The notes under the pieces: generated by a model | Databases searched by the model: none | What the model was told of the DNA's origin: nothing | What the model saw: the letters and a program-made list of their open reading frames with translations, nothing else | Made by a program: the position numbers and the translations under genes | Shown: piece by piece, positions 7,658-16,251 of the stretch | How positions within the stretch are numbered: the stretch's first letter is position 1 | Layout: each line of letters starts with the position of its first letter | DNA from: an uncultured Bulleidia sp. | GTDB lineage: Bacteria > Bacillota_I > Bacilli_A > Erysipelotrichales > Erysipelotrichaceae | DNA: 64,000 nucleotides | Direction of reading: 5' to 3' | Assembly: GCA_934754415.1 (NCBI GenBank) | Contig: CAKVIS010000005.1 | Coordinates: 1 to 64,000 of the forward strand

Positions 7658-8326
7658 ATGGAAAACTATTACACAGAGATAATAGAAGAAATTAAACAAC
7701 TGCTACAACAGGAAAAGTATGATGATGCAAACTTCCTGTTACGTAAAGAACTGGAAATGCCCTACATTCCACAGGAAGTGGAAAAAGAATTAAAGCAGTT
7801 ACAAAAAGAATGTACATTTTATCTACATTCTAAAACAGAAGATAAAGAAGAATCCATGGATACACTTTTAAGAAAATTAAAAGGCAAACCACAGGTACAG
7901 CTCAGTGCTGCTGATGCGCTTTCTTCCAGGAATCTGAGAACCTGTATCCCTGAAATTCAGGACTGGTTAAGTAAAGATCCTCAGCCAGAAGCAGCTGCAC
8001 TGATGATCGAGGCTTTGGGAGAGCAAGAAATAGATGAAGAATTTGTTTTTGTAAAAAACGGCGTAGAATACTCATTTTCCGGAGGGGATATCACTCCTGT
8101 AGGTAAATCTGAAGGTTTTTTAGAAGCGGATATCTATCTGAAGGAATGGTTTTTGCATTATCCGGATTATGAAGCAATGGCACATACATTGTTAGTACAT
8201 GAAGTGTATACTTTTCTTCCTTTAAGTTATGAGAAAGGGGAGGGAAAAGCACTTGCAAAAATGATAGCGGAAAGAGTTCTTGATCTTATGGAGGATGAAG
8301 AGCTGAAAAAACAACTTTCTCTATAA
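7658..8326 (+). CDS. DUF3196-like protein, 222 aa
   Basis: Cytoplasmic, acidic, helical protein with no catalytic motif I can identify. The N-terminal part (residues 1-70) is Lys/Gln/Glu-rich and probably coiled; the C-terminal part resembles the DUF3196 family of Erysipelotrichia and Mollicutes, recalled from its position before tig rather than from a motif. The start has only a weak AAGG eight bases upstream and an extended -10 (TGTTATATC) twelve bases before the ATG. It ends just before the CIRCE region. Confidence 0.6.
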   Translation: MENYYTEIIEEIKQLLQQEKYDDANFLLRKELEMPYIPQEVEKELKQLQKECTFYLHSKTEDKEESMDTLLRKLKGKPQVQLSAADALSSRNLRTCIPEIQDWLSKDPQPEAAALMIEALGEQEIDEEFVFVKNGVEYSFSGGDITPVGKSEGFLEADIYLKEWFLHYPDYEAMAHTLLVHEVYTFLPLSYEKGEGKALAKMIAERVLDLMEDEELKKQLSL

Positions 8327-8328
8327 AA

Positions 8329-8355
8329 TTAGCACACTTTGCTTGACAGTGCTAA
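8329..8355 (+). promoter_or_regulatory. CIRCE operator 1 (HrcA site)
   Basis: TTAGCACAC-N9-CAGTGCTAA. Each half matches the CIRCE consensus TTAGCACTC-N9-GAGTGCTAA at 8 of 9 positions with exact spacing. It overlaps the -35 box of the tig promoter. Confidence 0.85.
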
Positions 8356-8370
8356 AATGTATGATACTAT
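8343..8370 (+). promoter_or_regulatory. tig-lon promoter
   Basis: Consensus -35 TTGACA (8343-8348), 16-bp spacer, -10 TACTAT (8365-8370). It lies between two HrcA sites, and the -35 is inside the first. Confidence 0.8.
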
Positions 8371-8371
8371 T

Positions 8372-8398
8372 TTAGCAGGCACTCGCAAAGAGTGCTAA
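8372..8398 (+). promoter_or_regulatory. CIRCE operator 2 (HrcA site)
   Basis: TTAGCAGGC-N9-GAGTGCTAA: a perfect right half, a 6-of-9 left half and correct spacing, placed over the expected transcription start and early leader. Confidence 0.8.
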
Positions 8399-8481
8399 AT
8401 CCCTGCAAGAAATTTATTAGTACAAATGCTATATCTTTGGTATAATTACCACGCATTTTGATAAAAGAAGGAGTATATATT

Positions 8482-9783
8482 ATGTCAAATTGGACTTTGA
8501 AAGAAAAATCAGTAGGTGACCTTGAGGTTACTGTTTCTGGTGAAGAATGGACAAAAGCAGTAAAAAAAGCATTCAATAAAATTGCTAAGAATGTAACTAT
8601 CGATGGATTCCGTAAGGGATGTGCACCTGTTGCTCTCATCGAAAAAAGAGTATCTGAAGCTGAAAGATACTATCAGGCAATTGATGATAACGCAAACACA
8701 TGGATGCGTAACGCAATGGAAGAAAATAATCTTCAGCCAATCAGCCAGCCACAGTTAGACATTAAGAGCGTTGATGCTGAAAAAGCTGAATTGGTCTTCA
8801 CATTTGCAGTATATCCAACATGTGAAGTAACAGATTATAAGGGATTAACTTATACAGATGTTTCCACAAGAGTATTAAAGAAGGAAATTGATGCTGAATT
8901 AGACCGTATGCGTGAAAACTACGCAGATATGGAAACAGTTGATGGTGAAGCTCAGGATGGCGATACTGTTAACATCGATTATGAAGGTTTCAAAGATGGT
9001 GTAGCTTTTGAAGGCGGTAAGGCTGAAGGTTACAACCTGACATTAGGTTCCAAATCATTCATTCCTGGTTTCGAAGATCAGTTAGTTGGCGCAAAAGCCG
9101 GAGAAGAAAAAGAACTGAACTTATCTTTCCCTGAAGATTATCCTGCAGAAGAACTCAAAGGAGCTGCTGTTGTCTTCAAGGTAAAGGTTAACAAAGTTGA
9201 AAGAAAAGTATTACCTGAATTAAATGATGACTTCGCTGCTGATGTAAACATGAAAGATGTTACAACATTGGAAGATTTGAAGAAGGCTGTTAAAGATCGT
9301 TTATCTGCAAGTAAGAAAGAACAGGCAGAAAATGCAAAGAACAATGAACTGATGGATCAGTTAGCTGAAAAGACTGTTGTTGAAATTCCTGATGTTCTTG
9401 TTGAAGAAGAAATGCAGTCTCAGATTCAGCAGTTACAGGCTCAGATTTCTCAGTATGGAATCAGCCTGACAAGCTACTTACAGATGATGGGTAAGACAGT
9501 TGATGATCTCAAGAATGATTATCACGATGGTGCTGTTAAGAACATTAAGTTAAGAATGGCTCTTGCAAAGATTGCTGAAACAGAAAACCTTGAAGTTAGC
9601 GATGAAGATTTAGAAACAGAATATAAGAACATTGCAGACCAATATCAGTTAGATGTTGAGCAGGTAAAGAAGAGCGTAAGCCCTGCATTATTAAAACAAG
9701 ATGTTCTTGCTGAAAAAGCAATGGAACTTGTAAAAGCAAGTGCAGTGAAGAAAAACACTAAAGAAGCTGAAGAAGCTGAATAA
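8482..9783 (+). CDS. tig: Trigger factor, 433 aa
   Basis: Ribosome-bound chaperone that meets nascent chains at the exit tunnel near L23. It has the N-terminal ribosome-binding domain with the signature loop as GFRKGCAP (usual form GFRxGKxP, so Cys replaces the lysine), an FKBP-type prolyl isomerase domain at about residues 160-240 (DGDTVNIDYEGF ... GSKSFIPGFEDQL), and a helical C-terminal chaperone domain. Start at 8482 is fixed by GAAGGAG. Regulation by HrcA is suggested by the two CIRCE sites. A hairpin separates it from lon. Confidence 0.97.
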   Translation: MSNWTLKEKSVGDLEVTVSGEEWTKAVKKAFNKIAKNVTIDGFRKGCAPVALIEKRVSEAERYYQAIDDNANTWMRNAMEENNLQPISQPQLDIKSVDAEKAELVFTFAVYPTCEVTDYKGLTYTDVSTRVLKKEIDAELDRMRENYADMETVDGEAQDGDTVNIDYEGFKDGVAFEGGKAEGYNLTLGSKSFIPGFEDQLVGAKAGEEKELNLSFPEDYPAEELKGAAVVFKVKVNKVERKVLPELNDDFAADVNMKDVTTLEDLKKAVKDRLSASKKEQAENAKNNELMDQLAEKTVVEIPDVLVEEEMQSQIQQLQAQISQYGISLTSYLQMMGKTVDDLKNDYHDGAVKNIKLRMALAKIAETENLEVSDEDLETEYKNIADQYQLDVEQVKKSVSPALLKQDVLAEKAMELVKASAVKKNTKEAEEAE

Positions 9784-9795
9784 ATAAACCCGAAG

Positions 9796-9829
9796 AAATA
9801 AGACGCTCTGTATAGTGCGTCTTATTTTA
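9796..9829 (+). terminator. Terminator or attenuator between tig and lon
   Basis: AAATAAGACGC and GCGTCTTATTT form an 11-bp stem with a 10-nt loop, then TTAC. The T-run is short, so partial read-through into lon is likely. Confidence 0.75.
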
Positions 9830-9851
9830 CACAATAAAAGGAGGTGTGAAC

Positions 9852-12164
9852 ATGAGTGATTCCAATGCAACACATATCACAGTGCCAGTCGTTGCGACCA
9901 GAGGTATTGTTTTATTTCCTGATCAGGATGTCATGATTGAAGTGGCCAGAAAAAAATCTGTCAATGCGGTCAATGAAGCCGGAACGAGCTATAACGGTAT
10001 GGTCTTTGTTGTGTGCCAGAAGGATATTCGTGTAGAAAATCCTACAGAAGATTCTTTATATACTGTTGGTACTCTTGCCAAAATTAAAATAGTACGTAAA
10101 AAAGAGGGGTTCTACAGAGTAACATTTTCCGGTGCTAAACGTGCCAGAATTGTGAAGCTGATGGACAGTCCTTCCATGATGCAGGCTGAAATCGAAACTC
10201 TGGAAGATATTTCCGGTGATCAGATGGAGGAAATGGCTCTTGCCAGAAGAATTGTCAGTGAATTTGATAATTTTACAGTTTCCTTCCCACAGGATATCAT
10301 TTCTAAATTATCTTCAGGGGTGAGCGCAGCAGCTCTGACCAATCAGTTTGCACAGTATTATGCAATGGATACTGCAACCAGACAAAAACTCCTGGAGACT
10401 TTAAGCGTCAATGAACGTCTGTATATGATTATTGAAGAACTGGAAAAACAACAGCAGTTAAATCGTATTGAGGCTTCCATTAATGAAAAAGTTAAGGAAA
10501 GAATCAATGATGGCCAGAAGGAGTATTTCTTAAGAGAAAAGCTCAAAGCTATTAAAGAAGAACTTGGGGATGTTTCCAGTGTCAGTGATGATACCACAGA
10601 ACTTCGTGAACAGATTGAAAACAATCCATACCCTGAGTATGTCAAGCAAAAGGCTCTTGAAGAGTTACATAAATATGAAATGCTGCCACCTGGAAGCGGG
10701 GAAGCAAGCGTTTCAAGAAATTACCTTGACTGGCTTTTAAAAGTTCCTTGGTGGCAGGAAACAGAAGATAATGATGATCTGAAGGCTGTACGAAAAGTGC
10801 TTGATGAAGATCATTATGGTCTTGAAAAAGTCAAAGATCGTATCATGGAATATCTTGCTGTTAAAGAAATGACAGGGACATTAAACAGCCCGATTTTATG
10901 TCTTGTTGGTCCTCCTGGTGTTGGTAAGACATCTCTTGCAAAGTCTATAGCAAGAGCACTTGATCGTAAATTTGTGAAAATGAGTTTAGGTGGTGTCAGA
11001 GATGAAGCTGAAATCAGAGGTCACAGAAGAACTTATCTTGGTGCATTGCCTGGTCGTATTATTCAGGGAATGAAGAAAGCAGGAGTCGTGAATCCTGTAT
11101 TCCTTATTGATGAAATTGATAAGATGGGTGCCGACTATAAGGGCGATCCAAGTGATGCTCTTTTGGAAGTGCTCGATCCTGAACAGAATGCATTGTTCTC
11201 AGATCATTATCTGGAAGAAGCCTATGATCTTTCCAAGGTTATGTTTGTTGCTACAGCAAACTATCTTGAAAATATTCCTGCGCCTTTACAGGACAGACTG
11301 GAAATCATCGAATTACCTTCTTATACAGAAATAGATAAACTGACTATTGCCAAGGAACATCTGATTCCAAAACAGTTAAAGATGAACGGTCTGAAGAAGA
11401 CACAGTTTCATATAAAAGATGAGGAAATTCTGTATCTGATTCGTCATTACACAAGAGAAGCTGGTGTAAGACAATTAGAGAGAGTTATTGGCTCCTTATG
11501 TCGTAAGACTGTACTTTCCATTTTGAATGATGGTAAAAAGTCCGTTACAGTTACTAAGAAGTGGATCAATGAAAAACTTGGTAAGGAAATGTTTGAATAC
11601 GGATCAAAGGAAAAGAAAGACCAGATTGGTGTTGTGACAGGTCTAGCCTATACTTCTTTTGGTGGTGATGTACTTTCTATTGAGGTGAATTCCTTTGAAG
11701 GAAAGGGTAATCTGGTATTAACTGGTAAGCTCGGTGATGTTATGAAGGAATCTGCTGAAATTGCGTTAGACTATGTTAAGGCACATGCATCTGAATTTGG
11801 AATTGATCCAAAGTATTTTGAGAAACATGATATTCATATTCATGTTCCTGAAGGAGCAGTGCCAAAAGATGGTCCAAGTGCAGGTGTAACATTAACTACT
11901 GCTTTGGTTTCTGCATTAAGCAATACCCCTGTACATGCAAATCTGGCCATGACAGGTGAAGTGACATTACGTGGTAATGTATTACCTATTGGCGGTTTAA
12001 GAGAGAAATCTCTTGCTGCTCACAGAGTCGGTATTCAGAAGATTCTGATTCCAAAGAAAAATGTCAGGGATCTTGATGAGGTTCCTCAGGCTGTTAAGGA
12101 TACCATTACATTTGTACCTGTAGAAACCATGTCTCAGGTATTAAAGGAAGCGTTGGTGCGATAA
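9852..12164 (+). CDS. lon: ATP-dependent protease La, 770 aa
   Basis: Hexameric AAA+ serine protease that degrades misfolded and some regulatory proteins. In order: LAN substrate-binding domain, helical linker, ATPase with Walker [10 protein letters not shown] (about residue 353) and Walker [11 protein letters not shown], then the protease domain with catalytic Ser676 in DGPSAG and Lys719 in LREKSL. ATG at 9852 is preferred over a GTG at 9846 because it sits seven bases after AGGAGG. With tig upstream it forms a protein-quality-control pair, and its stop overlaps the engB start by one base. Confidence 0.98.
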   Translation: MSDSNATHITVPVVATRGIVLFPDQDVMIEVARKKSVNAVNEAGTSYNGMVFVVCQKDIRVENPTEDSLYTVGTLAKIKIVRKKEGFYRVTFSGAKRARIVKLMDSPSMMQAEIETLEDISGDQMEEMALARRIVSEFDNFTVSFPQDIISKLSSGVSAAALTNQFAQYYAMDTATRQKLLETLSVNERLYMIIEELEKQQQLNRIEASINEKVKERINDGQKEYFLREKLKAIKEELGDVSSVSDDTTELREQIENNPYPEYVKQKALEELHKYEMLPPGSGEASVSRNYLDWLLKVPWWQETEDNDDLKAVRKVLDEDHYGLEKVKDRIMEYLAVKEMTGTLNSPILCLVGPPGVGKTSLAKSIARALDRKFVKMSLGGVRDEAEIRGHRRTYLGALPGRIIQGMKKAGVVNPVFLIDEIDKMGADYKGDPSDALLEVLDPEQNALFSDHYLEEAYDLSKVMFVATANYLENIPAPLQDRLEIIELPSYTEIDKLTIAKEHLIPKQLKMNGLKKTQFHIKDEEILYLIRHYTREAGVRQLERVIGSLCRKTVLSILNDGKKSVTVTKKWINEKLGKEMFEYGSKEKKDQIGVVTGLAYTSFGGDVLSIEVNSFEGKGNLVLTGKLGDVMKESAEIALDYVKAHASEFGIDPKYFEKHDIHIHVPEGAVPKDGPSAGVTLTTALVSALSNTPVHANLAMTGEVTLRGNVLPIGGLREKSLAAHRVGIQKILIPKKNVRDLDEVPQAVKDTITFVPVETMSQVLKEALVR

Positions 12165-12745
12165 TGCAGTACCATGAAGCGGAATTTCTGGTTTCTGGAG
12201 CCGGCAGAGCACAATGGCCTGATACACAATATCCTGAAGTGATTTTTGCAGGAAGAAGTAATGCAGGTAAAAGTACACTGATTAATAATCTTGTTAATCG
12301 TAAGCAACTTGCGTATTCCGGTAAAACTCCGGGTAAGACAAGGCTATTAAATTTCTTTCTTATTGACAATCAGATGATTTTTACAGATGCTCCGGGATAT
12401 GGCTATGCAAAAGGTGACAATGAAAGCGCAAAAACATTTGCGCGTATCATTGACCCGTACTTCAGAGAAAGAGAGCAGTTAAAAGCCATGGTACTGGTAA
12501 TGGACTGCAGAAGAGTTCCTAACCAGGACGACATAGCCATGATTGAGTATGCAAAACATGCACATCTTGCTATCCTTGTTGTACTGACAAAGATTGATAA
12601 GTTAACGCGTTCTGCAATGTTGCAGAATTGCACTAAAATTGCCAACACCTTACAGGTTAATAAATCAGTGCTGTTACCATATAACGGATTAAATAAACAG
12701 GGTATTGATGAGATCTGGAAACGTATTCATCAATATGTAGACTGA
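12164..12745 (+). CDS. engB: Ribosome biogenesis GTP-binding protein EngB/YsxC, 193 aa
   Basis: Essential GTPase for 50S subunit assembly. G1 is GRSNAGKST (about residue 30), G2 is the GKTPGKT region, G3 DAPGYG, G4 TKID and G5 the VLLPYN region. The TAATG overlap with lon implies translational coupling; lon-engB order is common in Firmicutes. A terminator follows. Confidence 0.97.
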   Translation: MQYHEAEFLVSGAGRAQWPDTQYPEVIFAGRSNAGKSTLINNLVNRKQLAYSGKTPGKTRLLNFFLIDNQMIFTDAPGYGYAKGDNESAKTFARIIDPYFREREQLKAMVLVMDCRRVPNQDDIAMIEYAKHAHLAILVVLTKIDKLTRSAMLQNCTKIANTLQVNKSVLLPYNGLNKQGIDEIWKRIHQYVD

Positions 12746-12750
12746 TATAC

Positions 12751-12779
12751 AAAGCTTTGCCATTGTGGTAAAGCTTTTT
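12751..12779 (+). terminator. Terminator after engB
   Basis: AAAGCTTTGCCA and TGGTAAAGCTTT form a 12-bp stem with one G-T pair and a 3-nt loop, ending in T5. The murG promoter starts right after. Confidence 0.85.
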
Positions 12780-12805
12780 GTTTTATTGTTAGAGTATGGT
12801 AAAAT
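12778..12805 (+). promoter_or_regulatory. murG promoter with extended -10
   Basis: TGG followed by TAAAAT (12800-12805) is an extended -10; a weak TTGTTT lies 16 bp upstream and overlaps the engB terminator T-run. Confidence 0.6.
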
Positions 12806-12824
12806 CTTTGAGAGGTCGATATAC

Positions 12825-13901
12825 ATGAAGTTGATGATAGCAACTGGCGGAACAGGCGGACATATCTATCCGGCTCTGGCTTTGTCAGAAATTATACAAA
12901 AAGAAGATCCTTCTGCAGAAATTGTTTTCTGGGGATCCAGTAATCGTATGGAAAGTACGCTGATACCACAAAAAGGGTATCCATTTTATGGTGCACCTAT
13001 GTCAGGTATGACAGCAGGTATAAAAGCCAAGGTGCTGAGTGTTTTTTCTATCATGAAAGCCTATACCTTAGCAAAAAAAGTTTTAAAGAAAGAAAAACCG
13101 GATATTGTGGTCGGATTTGGTAATTACATCAGTGTGCCGATGGTTCTTGCTGCACATTCTCTGCATATTCCTGTACTGCTACAGGAGCAGAATTCCTATG
13201 CCGGTAAAGCAAATGTTTTTTTGGCATCCAAAGCCAAGGGGATTGCGACATGTTATGCAAGTAACGAACTTCAGATGCCTGCAGAAAAAATCAGGTTGCT
13301 TGGCAATCCTGAAGGTACCCTTGCCTGTGAAACGGCATTTGATGAAGAACTTGCAGAATCTTATGGCTTGAAAAAAGGTGTTCCTTATGTCGTATTTATG
13401 ATGGGATCTCTTGGAAGTGAAACGGTATCTCAGGTAATTGATGAAGCCTGTGAACTGTTTTCAGATGACTATCAGGTACTGATTGCCTGCGGAAAAGCAA
13501 ATGACTATACTTACAGGACAAAGTCCAATGAGCATATTCACATTGTAGATTTTATTGATGGAAAAGTAATGCTGAAAGGTTGTGCTTTGGCGGTTGTAAG
13601 AGCTGGAGCAACAACTATGGCAGAAATCACAGCAGAAGGAGTGGCTTCAGTGTTGATTCCTTCTCCGCATGTTGCCAATAACCATCAGTATTACAATGCT
13701 ATGGAACTTGTTAAAGCAGGTGCGGCAAAAATGATTGAAGAAAAAGATCTTACAAAGGAGAATTTGGCTGACATGGTCAATACTCTTATGAAAGATACAG
13801 ATACATTACATAAGATGGCAGAGTTATCCAGACAGCAGGGAAAACCTCGTGCTGCCTATGATATCTATGCATGGATAAAGGAGTTGGTTAAAGGTGAGTG
13901 A
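12825..13901 (+). CDS. murG: UDP-GlcNAc:undecaprenyl-PP-MurNAc-pentapeptide transferase, 358 aa
   Basis: Membrane-associated GT28 glycosyltransferase that makes lipid II from lipid I. The N-terminal glycine loop GGTGGH (residues 8-13), the acceptor-side GFGNYIS segment and the donor-site ATTMAEI region are present. Start at 12825 is chosen because GAGAGGT lies upstream and MKLMIATGG is the usual N-terminus. It overlaps murB by eight bases. The order murG-murB-divIB is a Firmicutes cell-wall/division arrangement. Confidence 0.97.
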   Translation: MKLMIATGGTGGHIYPALALSEIIQKEDPSAEIVFWGSSNRMESTLIPQKGYPFYGAPMSGMTAGIKAKVLSVFSIMKAYTLAKKVLKKEKPDIVVGFGNYISVPMVLAAHSLHIPVLLQEQNSYAGKANVFLASKAKGIATCYASNELQMPAEKIRLLGNPEGTLACETAFDEELAESYGLKKGVPYVVFMMGSLGSETVSQVIDEACELFSDDYQVLIACGKANDYTYRTKSNEHIHIVDFIDGKVMLKGCALAVVRAGATTMAEITAEGVASVLIPSPHVANNHQYYNAMELVKAGAAKMIEEKDLTKENLADMVNTLMKDTDTLHKMAELSRQQGKPRAAYDIYAWIKELVKGE

Positions 13902-14799
13902 CCTATTAAAAAGATTAAATGAGCTATGTGAAGTAGAAACAGGCCGCTCTTTTCGTGAGATGACTACATTACGCATCGGAGGACCGGTTGACTATGTATG
14001 TTACCCGGAAAATGATCTGGCGTTGGATGGGTTGATTCAGTTATTGAAAAATGAGAATATACCATATAAGTTTCTTGGAAAAGGCAGTGACTTGCTGTGC
14101 TCAGATAAGCCGTATCACGGTGCAGTTATTCGACTAGACAGATATCTGGATGAATATTATTTTGTACAGGATTCTATTCTTGCTCAGGCAGGATGTTCCA
14201 TTATTTCTCTTGCGGTAAATGCCATGAAACAGGGGTTAAGCGGACTGGAATTTGCTTCAGGAATCCCTGGAACTATCGGCGGTGCTATTTTTATGAATGC
14301 TGGTGCGTATAAATCAAGTATATCGGATATTCTGACAAGAGTTCTTGTCTATAAAGATGGTAATTTTGTATGGATGTCTAATGAAGAATGCATGTTTGGA
14401 TATCGTTCCAGTATATTTCAGTCACACAGAGACTGGATCATTCTTGCAGCAGAATTTCATATGGAATATAAGTCAGTAGATAAAATTTCTGAAAGAATGG
14501 AGTCCAGAAGGGAAAGACGTATGCAGTCACAACCATTGGATAAGCCAAGCTGTGGTTCTGTTTTCCGTAACCCTGAAGGGCAGAATGCCTGGGCTTTAGT
14601 GGAAGGTATCGGATATCGTGGAAAATGTATCGGTAATGCACAGGTGTCTGAAAAGCATTGTAATTTTATTGTGAATCTTGGTAATGCCAGAGCTGATGAC
14701 TATCTTGCTTTAGTTAAAGAAATTCAGCAGAAAGTCAAAGAGGAATATCACGTAGAATTACATACGGAAATGGAAAGGTTTAACTGGGATGAACAATGA
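13894..14799 (+). CDS. murB: UDP-N-acetylenolpyruvoylglucosamine reductase, 301 aa
   Basis: FAD enzyme that reduces enolpyruvyl-UDP-GlcNAc to UDP-MurNAc with NADPH in the cytoplasm. It has the FAD-binding half (GGPVDYV; ASGIPGTIGGA) and the MurB C-terminal half with the catalytic serine in CGSVFRNP and the GKCIGNAQVSEKH segment. It begins with GTG, has an AAGGAG upstream inside murG, and overlaps both neighbours, so translation is coupled. It is the type IIb (short) form. Confidence 0.97.
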   Translation: MSDLLKRLNELCEVETGRSFREMTTLRIGGPVDYVCYPENDLALDGLIQLLKNENIPYKFLGKGSDLLCSDKPYHGAVIRLDRYLDEYYFVQDSILAQAGCSIISLAVNAMKQGLSGLEFASGIPGTIGGAIFMNAGAYKSSISDILTRVLVYKDGNFVWMSNEECMFGYRSSIFQSHRDWIILAAEFHMEYKSVDKISERMESRRERRMQSQPLDKPSCGSVFRNPEGQNAWALVEGIGYRGKCIGNAQVSEKHCNFIVNLGNARADDYLALVKEIQQKVKEEYHVELHTEMERFNWDEQ

Positions 14800-15811
14800 A
14801 GAGCCATATAAACTTAGTTATGACCATGCCAACAGAGTATATGAAGATATCGTGCAGAAACAGGAAGATGCACAGTTCAAAAAGGATGTACCTAAGCTGA
14901 TAAAAAGAGCGAGTATAGTATGCTTTATACTTATCACTGCAGTATACTTTAGCTTGCCTGTATCTCGTGTTCGCTCCATACGTATTGAAGGCAACAGTTA
15001 TCTGTCAAAAAGTTATGTGGAAAGTGTTGTGTCATTATCCAAAAACTCAAGATTTTATTTATGTATTCCATTTCTTGTGGAAAGTAAACTGATATCTGAT
15101 CCTATGATTAAAGAGGCAAAGGTAACTCTTGGAAAAGATCGTACATTACAGGTAAATGTAACTGAAAACAAAGTTATAGGATACAGATATAACGATACTG
15201 CAGAGGTGGTATTTGAAGATGGAAGTACTGCGGAATTAAAGAGCGAGTATCTGGATATCATTTCCAGAGTTCCTTTGATTTCCGGGTTTGACAGTGAAGA
15301 AAAAACCGTACGTCTTGCAAAAGCATTTAAGAATGTAAATAAAGATGTCATAGAGGATATGGCTGAGGTGAGTGAATACAGTCTTTCTTATGATGCACAA
15401 AGTATTAAAGTGCTGATGCGTAATGGCGGGTATTATATAGGCAGTTATACAAGTCTTGACAAGGTGAATGAGTACAATGCCATTTATACCCGTTTGAATG
15501 ACAAATCTTATTGTATTTTTGGCGCAGAAGAAGGAACAGATGTGGCTTATGCCAAAGTATGCCCATGGAATGAAACGGCAAAAGAATACTGGATGGATAA
15601 TTCCGGTAATACAATATTGAACAGTTCTCATGAGAAAGCAGTCAAGCATTACTATAAAGATGCAGATGGGAATACTGCAGTGGATGGCCAGGGCAATCCG
15701 ATAACCATTCCTATTAATGAACACGGTGATGAAGTTCCAGACGGCGATTTTCTTGCACATTATGAAGCAGGATACTATGCTTCAGGCAGTCTTGTATTAC
15801 CGCAGGAATAG
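14789..15811 (+). CDS. divIB: Cell division protein FtsQ/DivIB, 340 aa
   Basis: Bitopic divisome protein. A cytoplasmic N-terminus of about 45 residues is followed by one membrane helix (about 46-64), a POTRA domain starting at VRSIRIEGNSYLSKSYV and the FtsQ beta domain. The tail (about residues 255-340) is Tyr/Asp/Gly-rich and longer than in many homologues. It overlaps murB by 11 bases. DivIB is the usual name in Firmicutes; it partners FtsL and DivIC. Confidence 0.92.
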   Translation: MNNEEPYKLSYDHANRVYEDIVQKQEDAQFKKDVPKLIKRASIVCFILITAVYFSLPVSRVRSIRIEGNSYLSKSYVESVVSLSKNSRFYLCIPFLVESKLISDPMIKEAKVTLGKDRTLQVNVTENKVIGYRYNDTAEVVFEDGSTAELKSEYLDIISRVPLISGFDSEEKTVRLAKAFKNVNKDVIEDMAEVSEYSLSYDAQSIKVLMRNGGYYIGSYTSLDKVNEYNAIYTRLNDKSYCIFGAEEGTDVAYAKVCPWNETAKEYWMDNSGNTILNSSHEKAVKHYYKDADGNTAVDGQGNPITIPINEHGDEVPDGDFLAHYEAGYYASGSLVLPQE

Positions 15812-15817
15812 TATATT

Positions 15818-15846
15818 TTGTAAAAAACAGATGAAGTTGGTATAAT
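15818..15846 (+). promoter_or_regulatory. Promoter of the asp23-fakA operon
   Basis: TTGTAA (15818-15823), 17-bp spacer and a perfect TATAAT (15841-15846). It starts within ten bases of the divIB stop. Confidence 0.85.
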
Positions 15847-15872
15847 TTTGAAGATGAAAAGAGGAGTTACTC

Positions 15873-16232
15873 ATGACAGTTGAAAAGAAAACAAACTATG
15901 GAAGTATTTCTGTCTCCGAAGAAGCTGTGGCTTCCTTGGCAGGTGGTGTTATTACTGAATGCTATGGCGTTGTAGGTATGGCATCCAAACAGTTATTAAG
16001 AGATGGCTGGGCAGAGTTATTAAAAAACGAAAACTATCAGAAAGGTGTTGTGGTCAGAAAGACAGATACCGGACTGGAAATCGATTTATATATTATTGTC
16101 AGCTTTGGTGTTAAGGTATCCGAAGCTGTAAGAGAAGCACAAAAGAAAGTGAAATATGTCCTAGAAAAGACGCTGTCAGTTAATATATCTTCTGTGAATG
16201 TCTTTGTACAGGGTGTTCGCGTTGTAGCTTAA
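15873..16232 (+). CDS. Asp23/Gls24 family envelope stress response protein, 119 aa
   Basis: YloU-type small alkaline-shock protein. Staphylococcal Asp23 is membrane-associated through AmaP and linked to cell-wall stress; the role of the single-domain YloU-type copy is unclear. The sequence covers the whole domain (GSISVSEEAVASLAGGV at the start, VNVFVQGVRVV at the end). AGAGGAG precedes the ATG. It is always found next to fakA/yloV in Firmicutes, as here. Confidence 0.93.
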   Translation: MTVEKKTNYGSISVSEEAVASLAGGVITECYGVVGMASKQLLRDGWAELLKNENYQKGVVVRKTDTGLEIDLYIIVSFGVKVSEAVREAQKKVKYVLEKTLSVNISSVNVFVQGVRVVA

Positions 16233-16251
16233 CGGGGGTCAGTGAAAAAAG

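Noticed and set aside
15236..15760. Long antisense frame in divIB
   Set aside because: Antisense shadow of a clear divIB coding sequence; composition is low in normal coding signals and there is no ribosome binding site.
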